A DNA stretch of 64,000 bases, taken from contig NC_063448.1 of NCBI RefSeq assembly GCF_020379485.1, positions 17,445,726 to 17,509,725 on the forward strand. The letters run 5' to 3'. Below the pieces are notes generated by a model. The model was not told the DNA's origin. It worked only from the letters and a program-made list of their open reading frames with translations, and did not search any database. Positions 48,086-59,850 of the stretch are shown here, one piece after another; the first letter of the stretch is position 1; every line of letters starts with the position of its first letter. Both the position numbers and the translations under genes were made by a program. The DNA is from Brassica napus. Lineage: Eukaryota; Streptophyta; Magnoliopsida; Brassicales; Brassicaceae.

Positions 48086-48376
48086 TTTAGAAACCTGCGC
48101 TTGAATCGTTGAAAAGTTGTGTAAGAAAAAGAATAAAGTTGACTCGTTACACTAGTGACAATCTTTTGACGTGGGAAATTGAATTTGATACTGGCTCTGT
48201 TCTTGGTTCTTTTCTACGTTCAAGCTTGGAACGTCTTAAATGATAACTCTGGGTGGATAAGTATATTGTTGGTATCTTAACGCAAATCTCGGTTTTTAAA
48301 AATAGTGAAATCTCACGATGCAAAGTTCTTGTACCGGTGAAATGCATCAACTCCACTATATCAAAAATGTACTAGT

Positions 48377-48718
48377 TCTTATAAGATAAGCATTGAAATG
48401 ATCATCCACTCTTTTACCAACTCAAGCACTATGATCATCTACTCATCAAGCACTATGATCACCCATTCATTTACCAAATTAAGCACCATCTTTGTTATTT
48501 TATGTATTGTTGTTCACTATAAATATCATCACTCATCTCACTCTTTTGTACACCAAAAACAAGAACAAGAGTTTATAATCAAAGAACCATTACATCTTCT
48601 TCTTCTTCCTTATAATAAACTCTCTCCCTTATACTAGTGTTATTTGCTTCCTACGGGTATCAAATTCCACTCTTATTTAAATTTCTCGATACTATAAATT
48701 ATAAGTTATTTCATAACA
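48377..48718 (+). repeat. Copia 5' LTR
   Basis: It begins TCTTATAAGATAAGC (TG changed to TC) and ends TTATTTCATAACA. It carries a TATA-like CTATAAATATCA near 48520. Confidence 0.93.
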
Positions 48719-49338
48719 CGTTATCAGCACGATCACTCTGCGATTCGGTAAAATTTATTTGTATCATTTATACCCTGTTATAATGGTCGGTATACCGCCT
48801 CTACTATTATTTATATCATGTTATAATGGCCGGAATACCGCCTATATTATTTACTAGTAATTTAATTTATTTATTGGTCGGCCGAGCCGCCTTATATCCT
48901 GTTTATTATTTATTGGTCGGCTGAGCCGCCTTATATTCTGTTTATTATTAATTGGTCGGCCGAGCCGCCGTATAATTTATTTGATATTATGCATTGATCG
49001 GCTGAGCCGTCGCATGATTTATTGTCATATAACATAAATATTTCATTGTCATATAACATAAATATTTCATTGTCATAATTTTTCACTTTTATGAAATTTT
49101 ATAGATTTGATTGACCGTTTAATACGATATTTTCGGACTAATTTTTGGTGCATTCGATTTAACCCCAACGGTCACAAAGAATTTTTTTCAAAAATTTCCT
49201 CTTTCTCCAACGGTCATGAACAGTAATTTTCATCTATAAATACAACTCATTTTCACTCCATTTCATCATCCAAAACATTTCATCTTCTCTCAAAAAAAAT
49301 TTCAAATCGCTCTCCTCCGATTTTTCATTTCAAGAAAG

Positions 49339-49506
49339 ATGATTCGCGCACTTTTGTTTTTATGTGCCATTTTTATTTGTGTTTCTATTTATGGTTTATT
49401 CGTTGGAGAATTTACTCCGAGTGAATTTAAGATGAATATCGGTTTAATTTTATTTACATCGCTTCTCCTTGTAATTGCTTGTATGATTAATGTAAACGGT
49501 TTTTAA
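49339..49506 (+). CDS. Small membrane-type ORF (55 aa) in the copia interior
   Basis: An ATG-started frame of 55 codons lies where a retrotransposon leader or gag start would be, 620 bp inside the 5' LTR. The peptide starts MIRALLFLCAIFICVSIYGL and has two hydrophobic stretches (about residues 4-22 and 34-50) separated by a short polar loop (GEFTPSEFK). It is unlike gag. I recognise no family. It could be chance in AT-rich DNA, since T-rich codons give hydrophobic residues, but the two even-length segments are tidy. Expression is unknown. Confidence 0.35.
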   Translation: MIRALLFLCAIFICVSIYGLFVGEFTPSEFKMNIGLILFTSLLLVIACMINVNGF

Positions 49507-51599
49507 ATTATGAAGTTCATAATAAATGGTTCATTTTAAAATTGCGAAATTCTAAATATATATATATATATATATATAGTCATTTTAGACGATGATATAT
49601 ATATATATCAACGCTTGTCTATATGTAAGAATAATAGTTATTTGATGAATTAAATTTTGCTTATTATACTTTAATATGCTTCATGGTTTAATGGTATTAA
49701 GGAAACATACTTTATGATTCATGGTCTAACATCATAAAAGAAATTATTTGTAATCGGTTAGTTTTGTGGTAGATTAGTCTTTGGTCTAATATCATAAAAG
49801 AATTTGGATTATATGTTGATATTTACTAATGTAATGACCATGTTTATATGAGCAAAATTTAAAGTTTTCAGGATTGTGTATTCTCTCGGAAAGATATGTA
49901 CAAGTTATCAGCCAATTCAGAAACGTGAACAGCTGAAACTTTCATCGCCGATATACTTCTGTTTATTAGATAAGTATTTTTATGCTTTATATACAAGTTT
50001 AACAAACTTGATTAGATAAATCAATTTGCATGAAGTTGGCAGTGATATAAATTTGTTCATTAAATTGATTGATAGGTTAAACTTTGTTAAAAAGCATGAG
50101 AGTAATAATATAGTCTATATAATAATTACTATGAAAGTTTTATTTATTTTCTGATATAATAAGACACCTTTGTTAATACATATTTATATATATTTGAAAT
50201 ATTTTGATTTTATTACCATTTATATTGAAGATTTTAAGTTTAAAGTTTGACTCTAAAAGATCCATAAGTTTTGGAAGATAATATATATAAAAAAGGTATT
50301 ATCACCTGAAGTGATTACCTAAAGCTCAATTTGTATTTTGCATTTAAAGATTACAAAACCTGAAGTCTGTAAATAAAGCCAACTATGTTGGATGTTAAGT
50401 TTAAAAGTAAAATTTCTTCAATAAATTTTTTATGATGCATATATATTGAAAAATATCTATTGATAAATCACGTCTAGTTGATTATGATTCATTCTCCTGA
50501 AGAGAATATGACATTTATACCCTTTTAGACGTGAACATTGGTCAAGAAAATAAACATAAAAGTGGTTTTAGACGTAAGCATAAATGAGGTCAAGGTCCAA
50601 AGAGTTTCTTTATAGAACTCATACTCTCAGTTAAAGTTGAGAAAATAAACATGGTAATAAAGAAAAGAAATTATGAATTCATCTGAAGATGAAAGAAAAT
50701 TTATTGTGTGTACAATACAAGGTAGTAAAAACTTATAGAAAGCTTAAAAAGATGATCTATATGATGCTCCAGAAGTGTACATAGTATTACTGCACATAAA
50801 AATTCAATTTAAAGTTCTTAAGAATGCAATTTAAAGTTCTTAAGGTATTGTATTTTTATAAGTATCAAAAGTTAAAAGGATCTACGAAAAATACATAACT
50901 CATGTAGGATATGGTGTTGATTAAGAAAATGAGATACATTCGAGATTGATAAACCTGTAGTATTATCATCTCGAGGGGAAGAGTTAAAGAATCTCACTTT
51001 TTATGATAAGTCAAACATCCAGAAGATTATGTTTACACTAAAACTAAGATTGATGAATTTTTCTCAAAGTAAATCCATGAGATTTTGAGACACTTATGTT
51101 GAGACAATAAGCAAACGAAATGATATATACATTTCAATCAGAAATAATTCTCAAAGCAGTATAAGTATTTTAGAGAAAATATCTACAGCCTCTTATATAT
51201 TGTACTACACAAAGATTAGTATAATGAAGATAAATGTATAGTAAACTAGAAGTTTACATTTGGCATGAATCAGTTAGACCATTTTGGTTCATTAATAATG
51301 CGAATATATACTTAAAGGTCATATGCATAGTCATATAAGAACCCGAAGATTCTTCCGAATGATTTGACATATGTTGTTTACCCATAAGATAAAAGGGTAA
51401 TATCGTTTTCACCAGCCAAAATAAGATATTGGCATAAATAACGAAGATGTTAGTGGACTGATCACCCACTATGCATTTTTATAATATTGGTGAATTCAAT
51501 TCTTAAAGTCTTTAACGACTATAGCACATTCACTGAGATAAGTGCTAAACATTTTGAGCAACACTGGATCGCATCAAGCCAATAAATATTCACTAGTTC

Positions 51600-52700
51600 T
51601 CCCCATCATTGGTATAGAATCAGAAACCAATCATTTTCATCTAAGAATGTTGGATGTTGCTCCGCCACAGAGCTTCAAATGAAGATGTGTTTTCAAATGA
51701 GGTTGGAAATATATGTTGGATATAAATCTCTATTGACACTTAAGAATCCAGAGCCATCCCCGAAAAATATAAGTAAGGCTATACATGAATTCTAAAAGTG
51801 AGTTAGTACTTCCAACATAAGGGGGAGAAAATAAACAGCTGGAAAAGAAAATAAATTGAAATGAATTATCATTGATCCTCGGGCTAAACACAATGTGAAA
51901 TAGAAGTCCAAAAGATAATTCATTTCAAAACTTACTAAAGTAGTTGCCAGACACGACCCATATAAATATAGTGATCAAGTCACATATACCAGCTGTAAAT
52001 GCTCCAATAAAAATAAATGTTCTACAAGAACAATATCAAACTGCTAGTCACGCCTGCAGCGTGGTAGACAGATTGGTTCCCAAGATAAATCCTCGTAAAT
52101 GAAAAGGAGCATATATTGATAATGGTCAAAACGAGGCAATATAGTTTTGTATGATCTCCAGAAGAGAAATTAAACATGACTGACGAAAATTCAGGTACCC
52201 GAGACAAATGAAGAGATCTCAATAAGTTATGTCATGTATGAGACAAAATGGAACCGATAAGAAAATTAACGTCGATAATATTATACATGCAAAGTAGCAG
52301 TTGATATAATAAATGAGAAAGAGGATCATGAAAGAAAGTCTATTGAAAAGTGTACACAAAGAAATGATTGGCCAAATCAGAAAGATGCAATAGACAAAGA
52401 TATAAACTTCTTGTGAAATAGAGAAGTATTTGGACCAGTAGTCCATACACTAAAAGGTGTAAAACAAGTGAGATGTAAATGAACCGTTGCACACAAAGAA
52501 GGATCAATATGAAATTGATTGTGAAGAGACATAATTTCGTATGGTAGATGCAACTAGTTTCAAGTTCCTTATAGTCTGGTAATAAAGGAAGAACTTGAAT
52601 AAAACAATCCACTTGAAAAATGTTAATCCCTGAAAGTATAATCCATGAAGGATTGATGATATCAAAATCATGTTCCCGGGAACTCTGCATATTCGATCGA
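51600..52700 (+). pseudogene. Remnants of copia polyprotein
   Basis: Short pieces in different frames recall copia integrase-to-RT linker sequence: CPPQSFK, INVLQEQYQTA, VMSCMRQN and the EVFGPVV-like EKYLDQ. They keep the family order but are separated by deletions and stops. No catalytic domain can be read. Confidence 0.6.
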
Positions 52701-53629
52701 ATTGAAACAAACTATTTTATGGGATATATGAAATATTATAAGGTTAACAAATGTATCCATTTGTATTTATCAAGAGATTATAAATCAATAGAATCATGAT
52801 TTGAATATAATCAAAACTCCTGAAGAGTTATAGAAAAATTATATTTTGGAAGAAAACTCTTGACAATACTATATTGTTTTTATGTATTCTAAACTGGAGA
52901 TCTAAAACTGAGATGTTATCATAAAGATCTTAAAGTATTTTATTTAAGACGCTCGTATATGTTTGGTCCTGAAATACCATACGTAAGAGTGTTATTTAAG
53001 AAAATTATTAATCTTTTTCATTACTGAAAGATGTAATTTCATATGAAAAGAAAGAAAATCATAATAGTAACTTCTATAGTTACAAATGAATAATTCGTAT
53101 GTACGAGACGAATTTCTATACGATTATATGTAAGAAATTTGGTTTGAAATCCAAATAGACCAATAAACTATTGTCTAAGTCAAAAGAGAATTATGGACAA
53201 TAAGTCTAAAGGCCCTAGATATCATAATAGAAATGAATAGAGTTTATTCTCTTAAGCTTAATTCTCTTAAGAGAGTTGATTGGAATGCATATCCTGAAGA
53301 TATTGTTTCCAGAGAAAGAAATATGATAGTAAGTGTGGTTGTACTCTTTTTCCTTATCATGGTTTTTTTTTTTATCCCATTGGGTTTTTCCATGACAAGG
53401 TTTTAACGAGGCAACAAAGAACATACAAAAGATAGACACCCAAAGAGAATGTTACAATTTGAGAGATGAAAATCTATCATTGTTCTAAAGGTTCTATGAC
53501 TACTCATTCGAGGAGGAGCTTACGTAGTTGTACTCTTTTTACTTTTACAACGGTTTTTCCCATTGGGTTTTCTATGACTAAGTTTTTAACGAGGTACCAC
53601 GTAATACAAGATGGATAATCAAGGGGGAG

Positions 53630-53971
53630 TGTTATAAGATAAGCATTGAAATGATCATCCACTCCTTTACCAACTCAAGCACTATGATCATCTACTCATC
53701 AAGCACTATGATCACCCACTCATTTACCAAATTAAGCACCATCTTTGTTATTTTATGTATTGTTGTTCACTATAAATACCATCACTCATCTCACTCTTTT
53801 GTACACCAAAAACAAGAACAAGAGTTTATAATCAAAGAACCATTACATCTTCTTCTTCTTCCTTATAATAAACTCTCTCCCTTATACTAGTGTTATTTGC
53901 TTCCTACGGGTATCAAATTCCACTCTTATTTAAATTTCTCGATACTATAAATTATAAGTTATTTCATAACA
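53630..53971 (+). repeat. Copia 3' LTR
   Basis: It begins TGTTATAAGATAAGC and ends TTATTTCATAACA, nearly identical to the 5' LTR. Each LTR contains the same 79-aa frame, which is not a gene. Confidence 0.95.
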
Positions 53972-54582
53972 CTAGTTTTGTTTTTAAAAATGCGAAAAGC
54001 AAATGGAAAGCTGAATGCTTTGGATCTTTGGGGTGTGGAAGATTGTAATCAATAAATTCAATAATCCTTTAATGGAAGGTCCACCACCTTGTGTCGGAAA
54101 AAGGATCGTTACTAGTCTTAAATCTTAACGAATGTTAAATAAACTTAACCCCCACAACATCACCATTGGTCACCCACCTGCCCCATAAAATAGGAAAGTT
54201 ATCAGAAGACCCACTGAAGAAATCACAACCGTCGATCTAGACGACCAGGCTTGTTACAGTGGAAGTCAACTCGAAGTCGTCGGCTCACCCAGTAATTTCC
54301 AAAAAGACATTAAAACTGGCGCGTCTCTCTGTCTCTCTAGATATCTCCACCACTAGCCAGTTATTTACGGGATTTTATTTTCTTAAAAATCTTTATTGTT
54401 TCCCTCTTCGCAAACAAAAATAAAGAAAAGAAAAGAAAAGAAAAGAGTATTAAAGCGGGGTCGAGTTCATCGATATTCGAGGAAACTTCAATGTGGACAC
54501 AAATATCAAACTTAAGACTTGGCGAGAGAGTTGTCTAGGGTTCTTCTTCTCTTCTGCATTCTCATCATCATCGAGCTCTATC

Positions 54583-56819
54583 ATGGCTGGGTAAGCACTT
54601 CCTTCTTCTATATCGCTCTGGAACTCGGCTAGGTTATATCGAGTTTTGATTTTGCATTAACTACGATTACTGCCAATTTCAATCGGAAAAAAAGTTTGAA
54701 ACTTTTGATTCCGCCTTTAGTGAGTCAATGGAGCTCTCTGATTTTAATTTTCTGCTGATGTATAAGTTTAGCGCTAAAGAGATTTTTTTTCCTAGTGTTG
54801 TATAAAAAAAAAAAAACTTTTTACAGTTATCCACAATATATGTCACATCTATCTCAAAATCTAGGTCTTTGCACTTTCTCCAAGTACATATTCATGGTTT
54901 GTTAACTGTGTTGGGGGTGGTGGATCAGACTCTGTATCCTCTTTGTTCCATTAGGCACAAGTAATGTTTTGTTGTTATGTCTTCTTATTTGGAAATGGTA
55001 CTGTTTGGATAAGTTTTTTTTTTTTTTAGCTCTTTTTTTCATTAGAGCCTATGTGTTTTGTTTGGTAACATCTTTTTTTTTCTCATTGTTGTGGCTATGA
55101 ACCACTGTCTTCACCAATGGATGTTTTTCTTGCAGACGATCGTGGCTGGTTGATAGTAACCGAATCGCAACTAAAATAAAGAGTGCATCGAGTCATTCTG
55201 ACTCGCACCAAGTGGTGTGGAACAGTAATCCTACTAGACACTGTCCCAACTGTCACCACGTCATTGACAACAACGATGATGTACGGTTTGCTCTTTCTTT
55301 AGTTTCCCTTCATATCTACGATTCTCACACAAAAGTTTTGTTACATTTTCCAGGAAGTTGATGCCTGGCCAGGCTTGCCACGAGGTGTGAAATTCGATCC
55401 ATCTGATCCTGAGATCATCTGGCATTTGCTTGCAAAATCTGGTTTGTTGGGTTTAAGCACCCACCCTTTCATTGATGAGTTCATCCCAACTGTTAATCAA
55501 GATGATGGTATCTGTTACACTCATCCTAAGAACTTACCAGGTTAGGACATTTCAGCTTCTTTTTAATGTTTTCAATGATCAAATGAAGTCTTATTCTTAA
55601 ATCAAATTTGAAATATATTTAGGTGTTAAGCACGATGGGACTGTGTCCCACTTCTTCCACAGAGCAATCAAAGCCTACAGCACAGGAACTCGAAAGCGCA
55701 GAAAGATACACGACGATGATTTCGGCGATGTGCGCTGGCACAAGACTGGAAGAACTAAACCGGTTGTGTTGGATGGTGTTCAAAGAGGTTGCAAGAAAAT
55801 AATGGTTCTATACGGTGGGAAAAACGTTAAAACTAACTGGGTGATGCACCAATACCATCTGGGGACAGACGAAGATGAGAAAGAAGGTGACTACGTTGTT
55901 TCCAAGATTTTCTACCAGCAGCCAGCAGTGCTCAAACAAGGTGGTGGTGATAAAGCTGAGCAGGATGTCTCTGATGATATCTTTGCTTCAGCCACCCCTA
56001 AAGCGGATCCTGTCATTCCCAAACTGTTTACACCCGAGCCTCCACAAGCTGTGGGAGTTTGCTCTGATTCTCACTTTGCAGATGACTATGCTATTCCTCA
56101 GGAGGTTTCTCTTGCTGAGGTAAAAGTTTCTTATTGTTCTGCTTTCTTTTGATACACTTACTAACTGACACTTCTTCCTTTGTTTCCCAAAGATATCTGA
56201 GGCAGTGTATATGGAAGATGAGGTTCAGGGAGTTCAACGTAATAATGAAAGAACAAGCTCCGAGGATGAGCCTGCACCTGAGACCGGGATTGAAAACCGA
56301 GATAATGAAATAAAGGTATATGATGGAGAAGAGAAAGAGAATGGTAAGGAAGATGGAAACGACCAAGAAGGCAAAGAAAATGAACACCAAGCTGAGGAAG
56401 ATCCGAATTGGTTGGAAAGTGGTGAATCTCAGTTTATCTTGGACTCCCAACAGCTTGTGGAAGCCTTGTCTCTTTGCGATGATCTATTGCAGGACAGAGA
56501 TGAGAACACAAACAATGGAGGAGGCTCAAGGAACAAGCAGCCGTGTTTTGGTGATTATGCACGCTTGGGAGGAACAGAAGACTTCAAAAGGGATCTGGAG
56601 GACTGTCAGAAACTCGTTCTTGATCCCTCCAACATAGATCTTGATACTCCACCCGAGTTTCGTCTTAGCCAACTGGTAAACTTTAATCCTTTTATTCTCT
56701 TGAAACTTTTTTTTGATGCAATCAGGCACAAAAAGGCTAAATGGGTTTATGTTATGGGTGTTCAGGAATTTGGATCACAGGAGAGCTTTCTCGCTTGGGG
56801 CACTGGAAAGACTGACTAA
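54583..56819 (+). CDS. SOG1: SOG1-type NAC transcription factor (DNA-damage response)
   Basis: Exons: 54583-54590, 55136-55280, 55354-55540, 55623-56119, 56193-56675 and 56766-56819, with GT-AG borders and a 457-codon frame (Arabidopsis SOG1, At1g25580, 449 aa as I recall). SOG1 is the plant regulator activated by ATM phosphorylation after DNA breaks, controlling repair, cell-cycle arrest and stem-cell death. The NAC domain covers about 55-215 ([40 protein letters not shown]). The C-terminal part is acidic. SQ sites lie at Ser358, Ser364, Ser438 and Ser444, matching the Arabidopsis sites I recall as 350, 356, 430 and 436. The fifth Arabidopsis site (372, LLGSQDREE) reads LLQDRDE here and is lost. 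The protein ends [10 protein letters not shown] as expected. Confidence 0.94.
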
Positions 56820-57433
56820 ACACTACTCCCGCGAGTTCCAAGACTATTGGAACTTGCTCTGTTATTTTTTGGTAGGCAAAACGGTGCCACGCTGATGTAT
56901 GATATATGATATGTTGCTCAAGTGCTTTGATTTCAAACTGTTTTTGGTTTTTTTTTTCGGATTTAGATAACTACTTTGGAACTTGTATCCAATCTAACTT
57001 GGAATGTCCTTATGTAAATAATTTCCTTCTGAGAACTTAATGAGTCCAAAGCCTCCATGTTTGGACTCTAATCTCTCCGGAGTTGTCCAGAATTTCACTT
57101 GGAAGCTCTTTCTTACTGAACTTCATGTTGCTAACAAACCATCACCAAAACACCATGTTATCGTTTACTTGTTACAACGTCGCTTTGCCAAGTAGCGTAA
57201 TATATGATTTTTATCAATACTGTCTACCACACTATTGAATACTGTCCACCACCTTTCTCCAACCTGATTAATCTCATCCATTCCATTGGATTCGGTGGTT
57301 GTTTTAACAAGCTTCCCATAGAGCCAAATTGCTGAAGAACGCACGTTTCTCATACTTTTTCTTTTGCTAGTGTTTTATATTTTCTTTTGTTTGTTTTATT
57401 AATAAAATTATGATATATGAAAAGTCACAACAA
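56820..57433. other. SOG1 3' region and short intergenic stretch
   Basis: The first 200 bases probably form the SOG1 3' untranslated region. A 62-aa minus-strand frame at 57165-57353 has no recognisable family. Confidence 0.6.
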
Positions 57434-57516
57434 GCAGGTTTGCCCGAGTGGTTAAGGGGGAAGACTTAAGTTCTTCTGCACATAAGTGCGCGTGGGTTCG
57501 AACTCCACAGCCTGCA
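57434..57516 (+). tRNA. tRNA-Leu (UAA anticodon)
   Basis: The acceptor stem GCAGGTT pairs with AGCCTGC, with A as discriminator. The D-arm contains GCCCGAGTGGTTAAGGGG. The anticodon stem-loop GAAGACTTAAGTTCTTC carries TAA. A long variable arm, typical of leucine tRNAs, follows, then the T-arm GTGGGTTCGAACTCCAC. Length is 83 nt with no intron. CTTTTGCTAG-type A/T-rich DNA lies upstream, and T runs follow within 30 bases. Confidence 0.93.
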
Positions 57517-58078
57517 TACTTATTTTAAAATTTTCATTTTTTGTTTCTGGTTTGTCAGTATCTTTTATTTTACTTTTATCCTCTGATTGGAGCCCCATTT
57601 TGCATTAGAAACAGTTTCAAAAAGGTTTTCAGTAATTAAACCCCTCAACTAAAGATGAATCGTAAAAAAACCATCAACTAAAAATCCTGTGAAATAAACC
57701 ATCAACTTTAATTTTGTTAACATATATTACTTTCCGTCTAAAAAACCGTGATGGAGGATGACATATGTTAACAGTTTATAAGTTGAACCCACATCCTGCA
57801 TATTTATTTTAAAATTTTCATTTTTTGTTTCTGGTTTGTCAGCATCTTTTATTTTACTTTTATCCTCTGATTGGAGCCCCATTTTGCATTAGAAACAGTT
57901 TCAAAAAGGGTTTTTAGTAATTAAACCCCTCAACTAAAGATGAATCGTAAAAAAACCATCAACTAAAAATCCTGTGAAATAAACCATCAACTTTAATTTT
58001 GTTAACGTATGTTACTTTCCGTCTAAAAAACCGTGACGGAGGGTGACATATGTTAACAATTTATAAGTTGAGTGTTTA
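57511..58078. repeat. 284-bp tandem duplication that includes the tRNA 3' end
   Basis: The sequence from CCTGCA at 57511 to about 57794 is repeated from 57795. Just before the second copy, GTTGAACCCACATCCTGCA resembles the T-arm and acceptor end of the tRNA (GTTCGAACTCCACAGCCTGCA). The copies share GTTTCTGGTTTGTCAG and GATTGGAGCCCCATTTTGC. Confidence 0.88.
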
Positions 58079-59095
58079 TAATGTTAAAAGCAGAAGTTTT
58101 TTTACGTTTCAAAAATAGTTGAGGGTTTTTTCACTAAAAGTCATTAAATGTTATTAAAATATTTATTATCATTTATACTTTGCTTTAGATTGACTTATAA
58201 GCCTTTAAAAATAATTTATAAATTTTAATATATTAATTTATACATCCAAAATTAATAATTTTCAACACTACTTACAACTTATTATAACTATAAAATATTA
58301 AATTATTTGATATTTGGAAATAATGATATAAAAAAATTTGTGTGTTTATATCTTCATTGTCAAATATCAAATAATTTAAAGTTTCAAAGTTATATTAAGG
58401 CTTAAGTAGTGTCGAGGATAATTCATGAATGAAGTCAATCTTTCTATTTAGAGTATGATGCACTTTTTCCTATTTTCATCCTCCGGCTCATACTTTCCCC
58501 ATATCCCCAAAAAAATAATGCATGATTATTTTTATTTTCGTTGATTTCTGAATAATTACGTTATATTTTTCTTTTCTTAATCAATAATATATTTGATATA
58601 TTGTTCTTGATTTATTGTATTACTTTTTGTTTCAATTGTATCACGAATAATGTTAGATTATTTTATCCTAACAAGTAGCAGAAATTGTAAAATCTTATAA
58701 AATCATTGTGAAACCGCATTAATCATATGTAAAAATATTAAAATATTTATGAAGCTTTATAAATCGGTTATAAAGTAATGTATTAAAATTTATAAATTAT
58801 TTTTAAGGGCTCATATCAATCTAAATTAATGTATAAATGATAATAAATATTTTAAAACATTTAATGACTTTTAGTGATAAACTCTCTCAACTATTTTTGA
58901 ATCGTAAGAAAACCCTTAACTAAGTTTTCAACATTATAAACCCTCAACTTATAAACCGTTAACGTATGTCATCCTCCGTCACGGTTTTTTAGACGGAGGG
59001 TAACATATGTTAACAGAATTAAAGTTGAAAGTTTATTTCACAGAATTTTTAGTTGAGAGTTTTTTTACGATTCATCTACTAAAAATCCTTTAGAA
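57900..59095. mobile_element. Long-inverted-repeat (foldback, MULE-like) element
   Basis: The left arm (about 57905-58260) and the right arm (about 58740-59092) are inverted copies over roughly 350 bp. Examples: GATGAATCGTAAAAAAAC on the left against GATTCATC near 59077, and CCGTCTAAAAAACCGTGACG on the left against CGTCACGGTTTTTTAGACGG on the right. TTAGAAACAG occurs on both outer sides (about 57889 and 59090), a likely 9-10 bp target-site duplication, as for Mutator-like elements. No coding sequence lies between the arms. Confidence 0.75.
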
Positions 59096-59248
59096 ACAGC
59101 TTTTTTCATTGAAATTTGGTGGAAGAAAACAACTCGGATCGATTGAACTCTGGAGCCATACGTATAAAATTAGTGGGTCGGGCTTTTAAGCCCATTGAAT
59201 CCGACAACATAAGTCGATAATTATCAAAATAGAAAACGAGAATTAGTT

Positions 59249-59599
59249 GTTGTGAAACAATAGATTTAGAGCTGAATGTTTCTATATATTATTAATCATA
59301 ACATGAGTTTCTTTATATAAGGATTACAAGTCATAGAAAAATGAAAGTATCCAAAAACCTAAATCAACTAGGATTAGGAAAACTACTAATACATAATAAT
59401 AGAAAAATAATAATTACAAAGAAAAGGAAATAGAGTTTTCTTTTCTCCAAAGCATAAGCCGTCTCTCTCTCTCTCTCCTAAGGTCACGGCCGCCTCTCTC
59501 TCTCTCTCTCTCTCTAGGGTTGGGCCGTCTCTCTTTCTAAGTGTATAGGCCGGTTATGGACCGGACCGGTTATGGACATCCATCAATTGATTTATAACA
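59249..59599 (-). repeat. 3' LTR of the minus-strand copia element
   Basis: It is 351 bp long with TG/CA-type ends. It contains two CT-rich microsatellites (about 59462-59480 and 59492-59514). Confidence 0.8.
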
Positions 59600-59742
59600 C
59601 TCCCCCTTGGATGCGATAACCATCAGGGATTGTAATACGCTTAATGTTGTCTCATTAAAACCTTATCAAGAAAAACCCAGTGGGACAAAAACATGATGAA
59701 TGAAAAAGAGTACAACACGTACTACTCCCCCTGAAACGAACC

Positions 59743-59850
59743 TCAGTGGAGGTCTTTCAGCCTACGCATCCCAATCTGATGCGTGAGCTTCCTGAACGTA
59801 CAGGTAGGAAGTGCCTTAGTGAACAAATCGGCCGAGTTATCATGGACCAT
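59743..59850 (-). pseudogene. Copia RNase H C-terminal fragment
   Basis: A 35-codon open stretch reads DNSADLFTKALPTCTFRKL and then HQIGMRRLKDLH before a stop. This is the usual end of plant copia polyproteins. Confidence 0.85.

Larger units (their letters stand above)
48377..53971 (+). mobile_element. Ty1/copia-type LTR retrotransposon, young LTRs, degenerate interior
   Basis: LTRs of 342 bp (48377-48718 and 53630-53971) differ at about four sites. The 5-bp duplication CTAGT flanks the element (48372-48376 and 53972-53976). The first LTR starts TC instead of TG. A polypurine tract AAGGGGGAG (53621-53629) precedes the 3' LTR. The 4.9-kb interior holds only scattered, stop-ridden pieces of copia polyprotein at about 51600-52700, for example INVLQEQYQTA. 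Reverse transcriptase and RNase H are missing. It splits the interval between the CWC16-like gene and SOG1. Confidence 0.93.

Noticed and set aside
48398..48637. 79-aa frame, identical at 53651-53890
   Set aside because: It is present in both LTRs because they are copies. The peptide is low in complexity and has no gene context.
56091..56450. 119-aa hydrophobic minus-strand frame
   Set aside because: It overlaps SOG1 exons 4-5 on the opposite strand and is a shadow of the acidic coding sequence.
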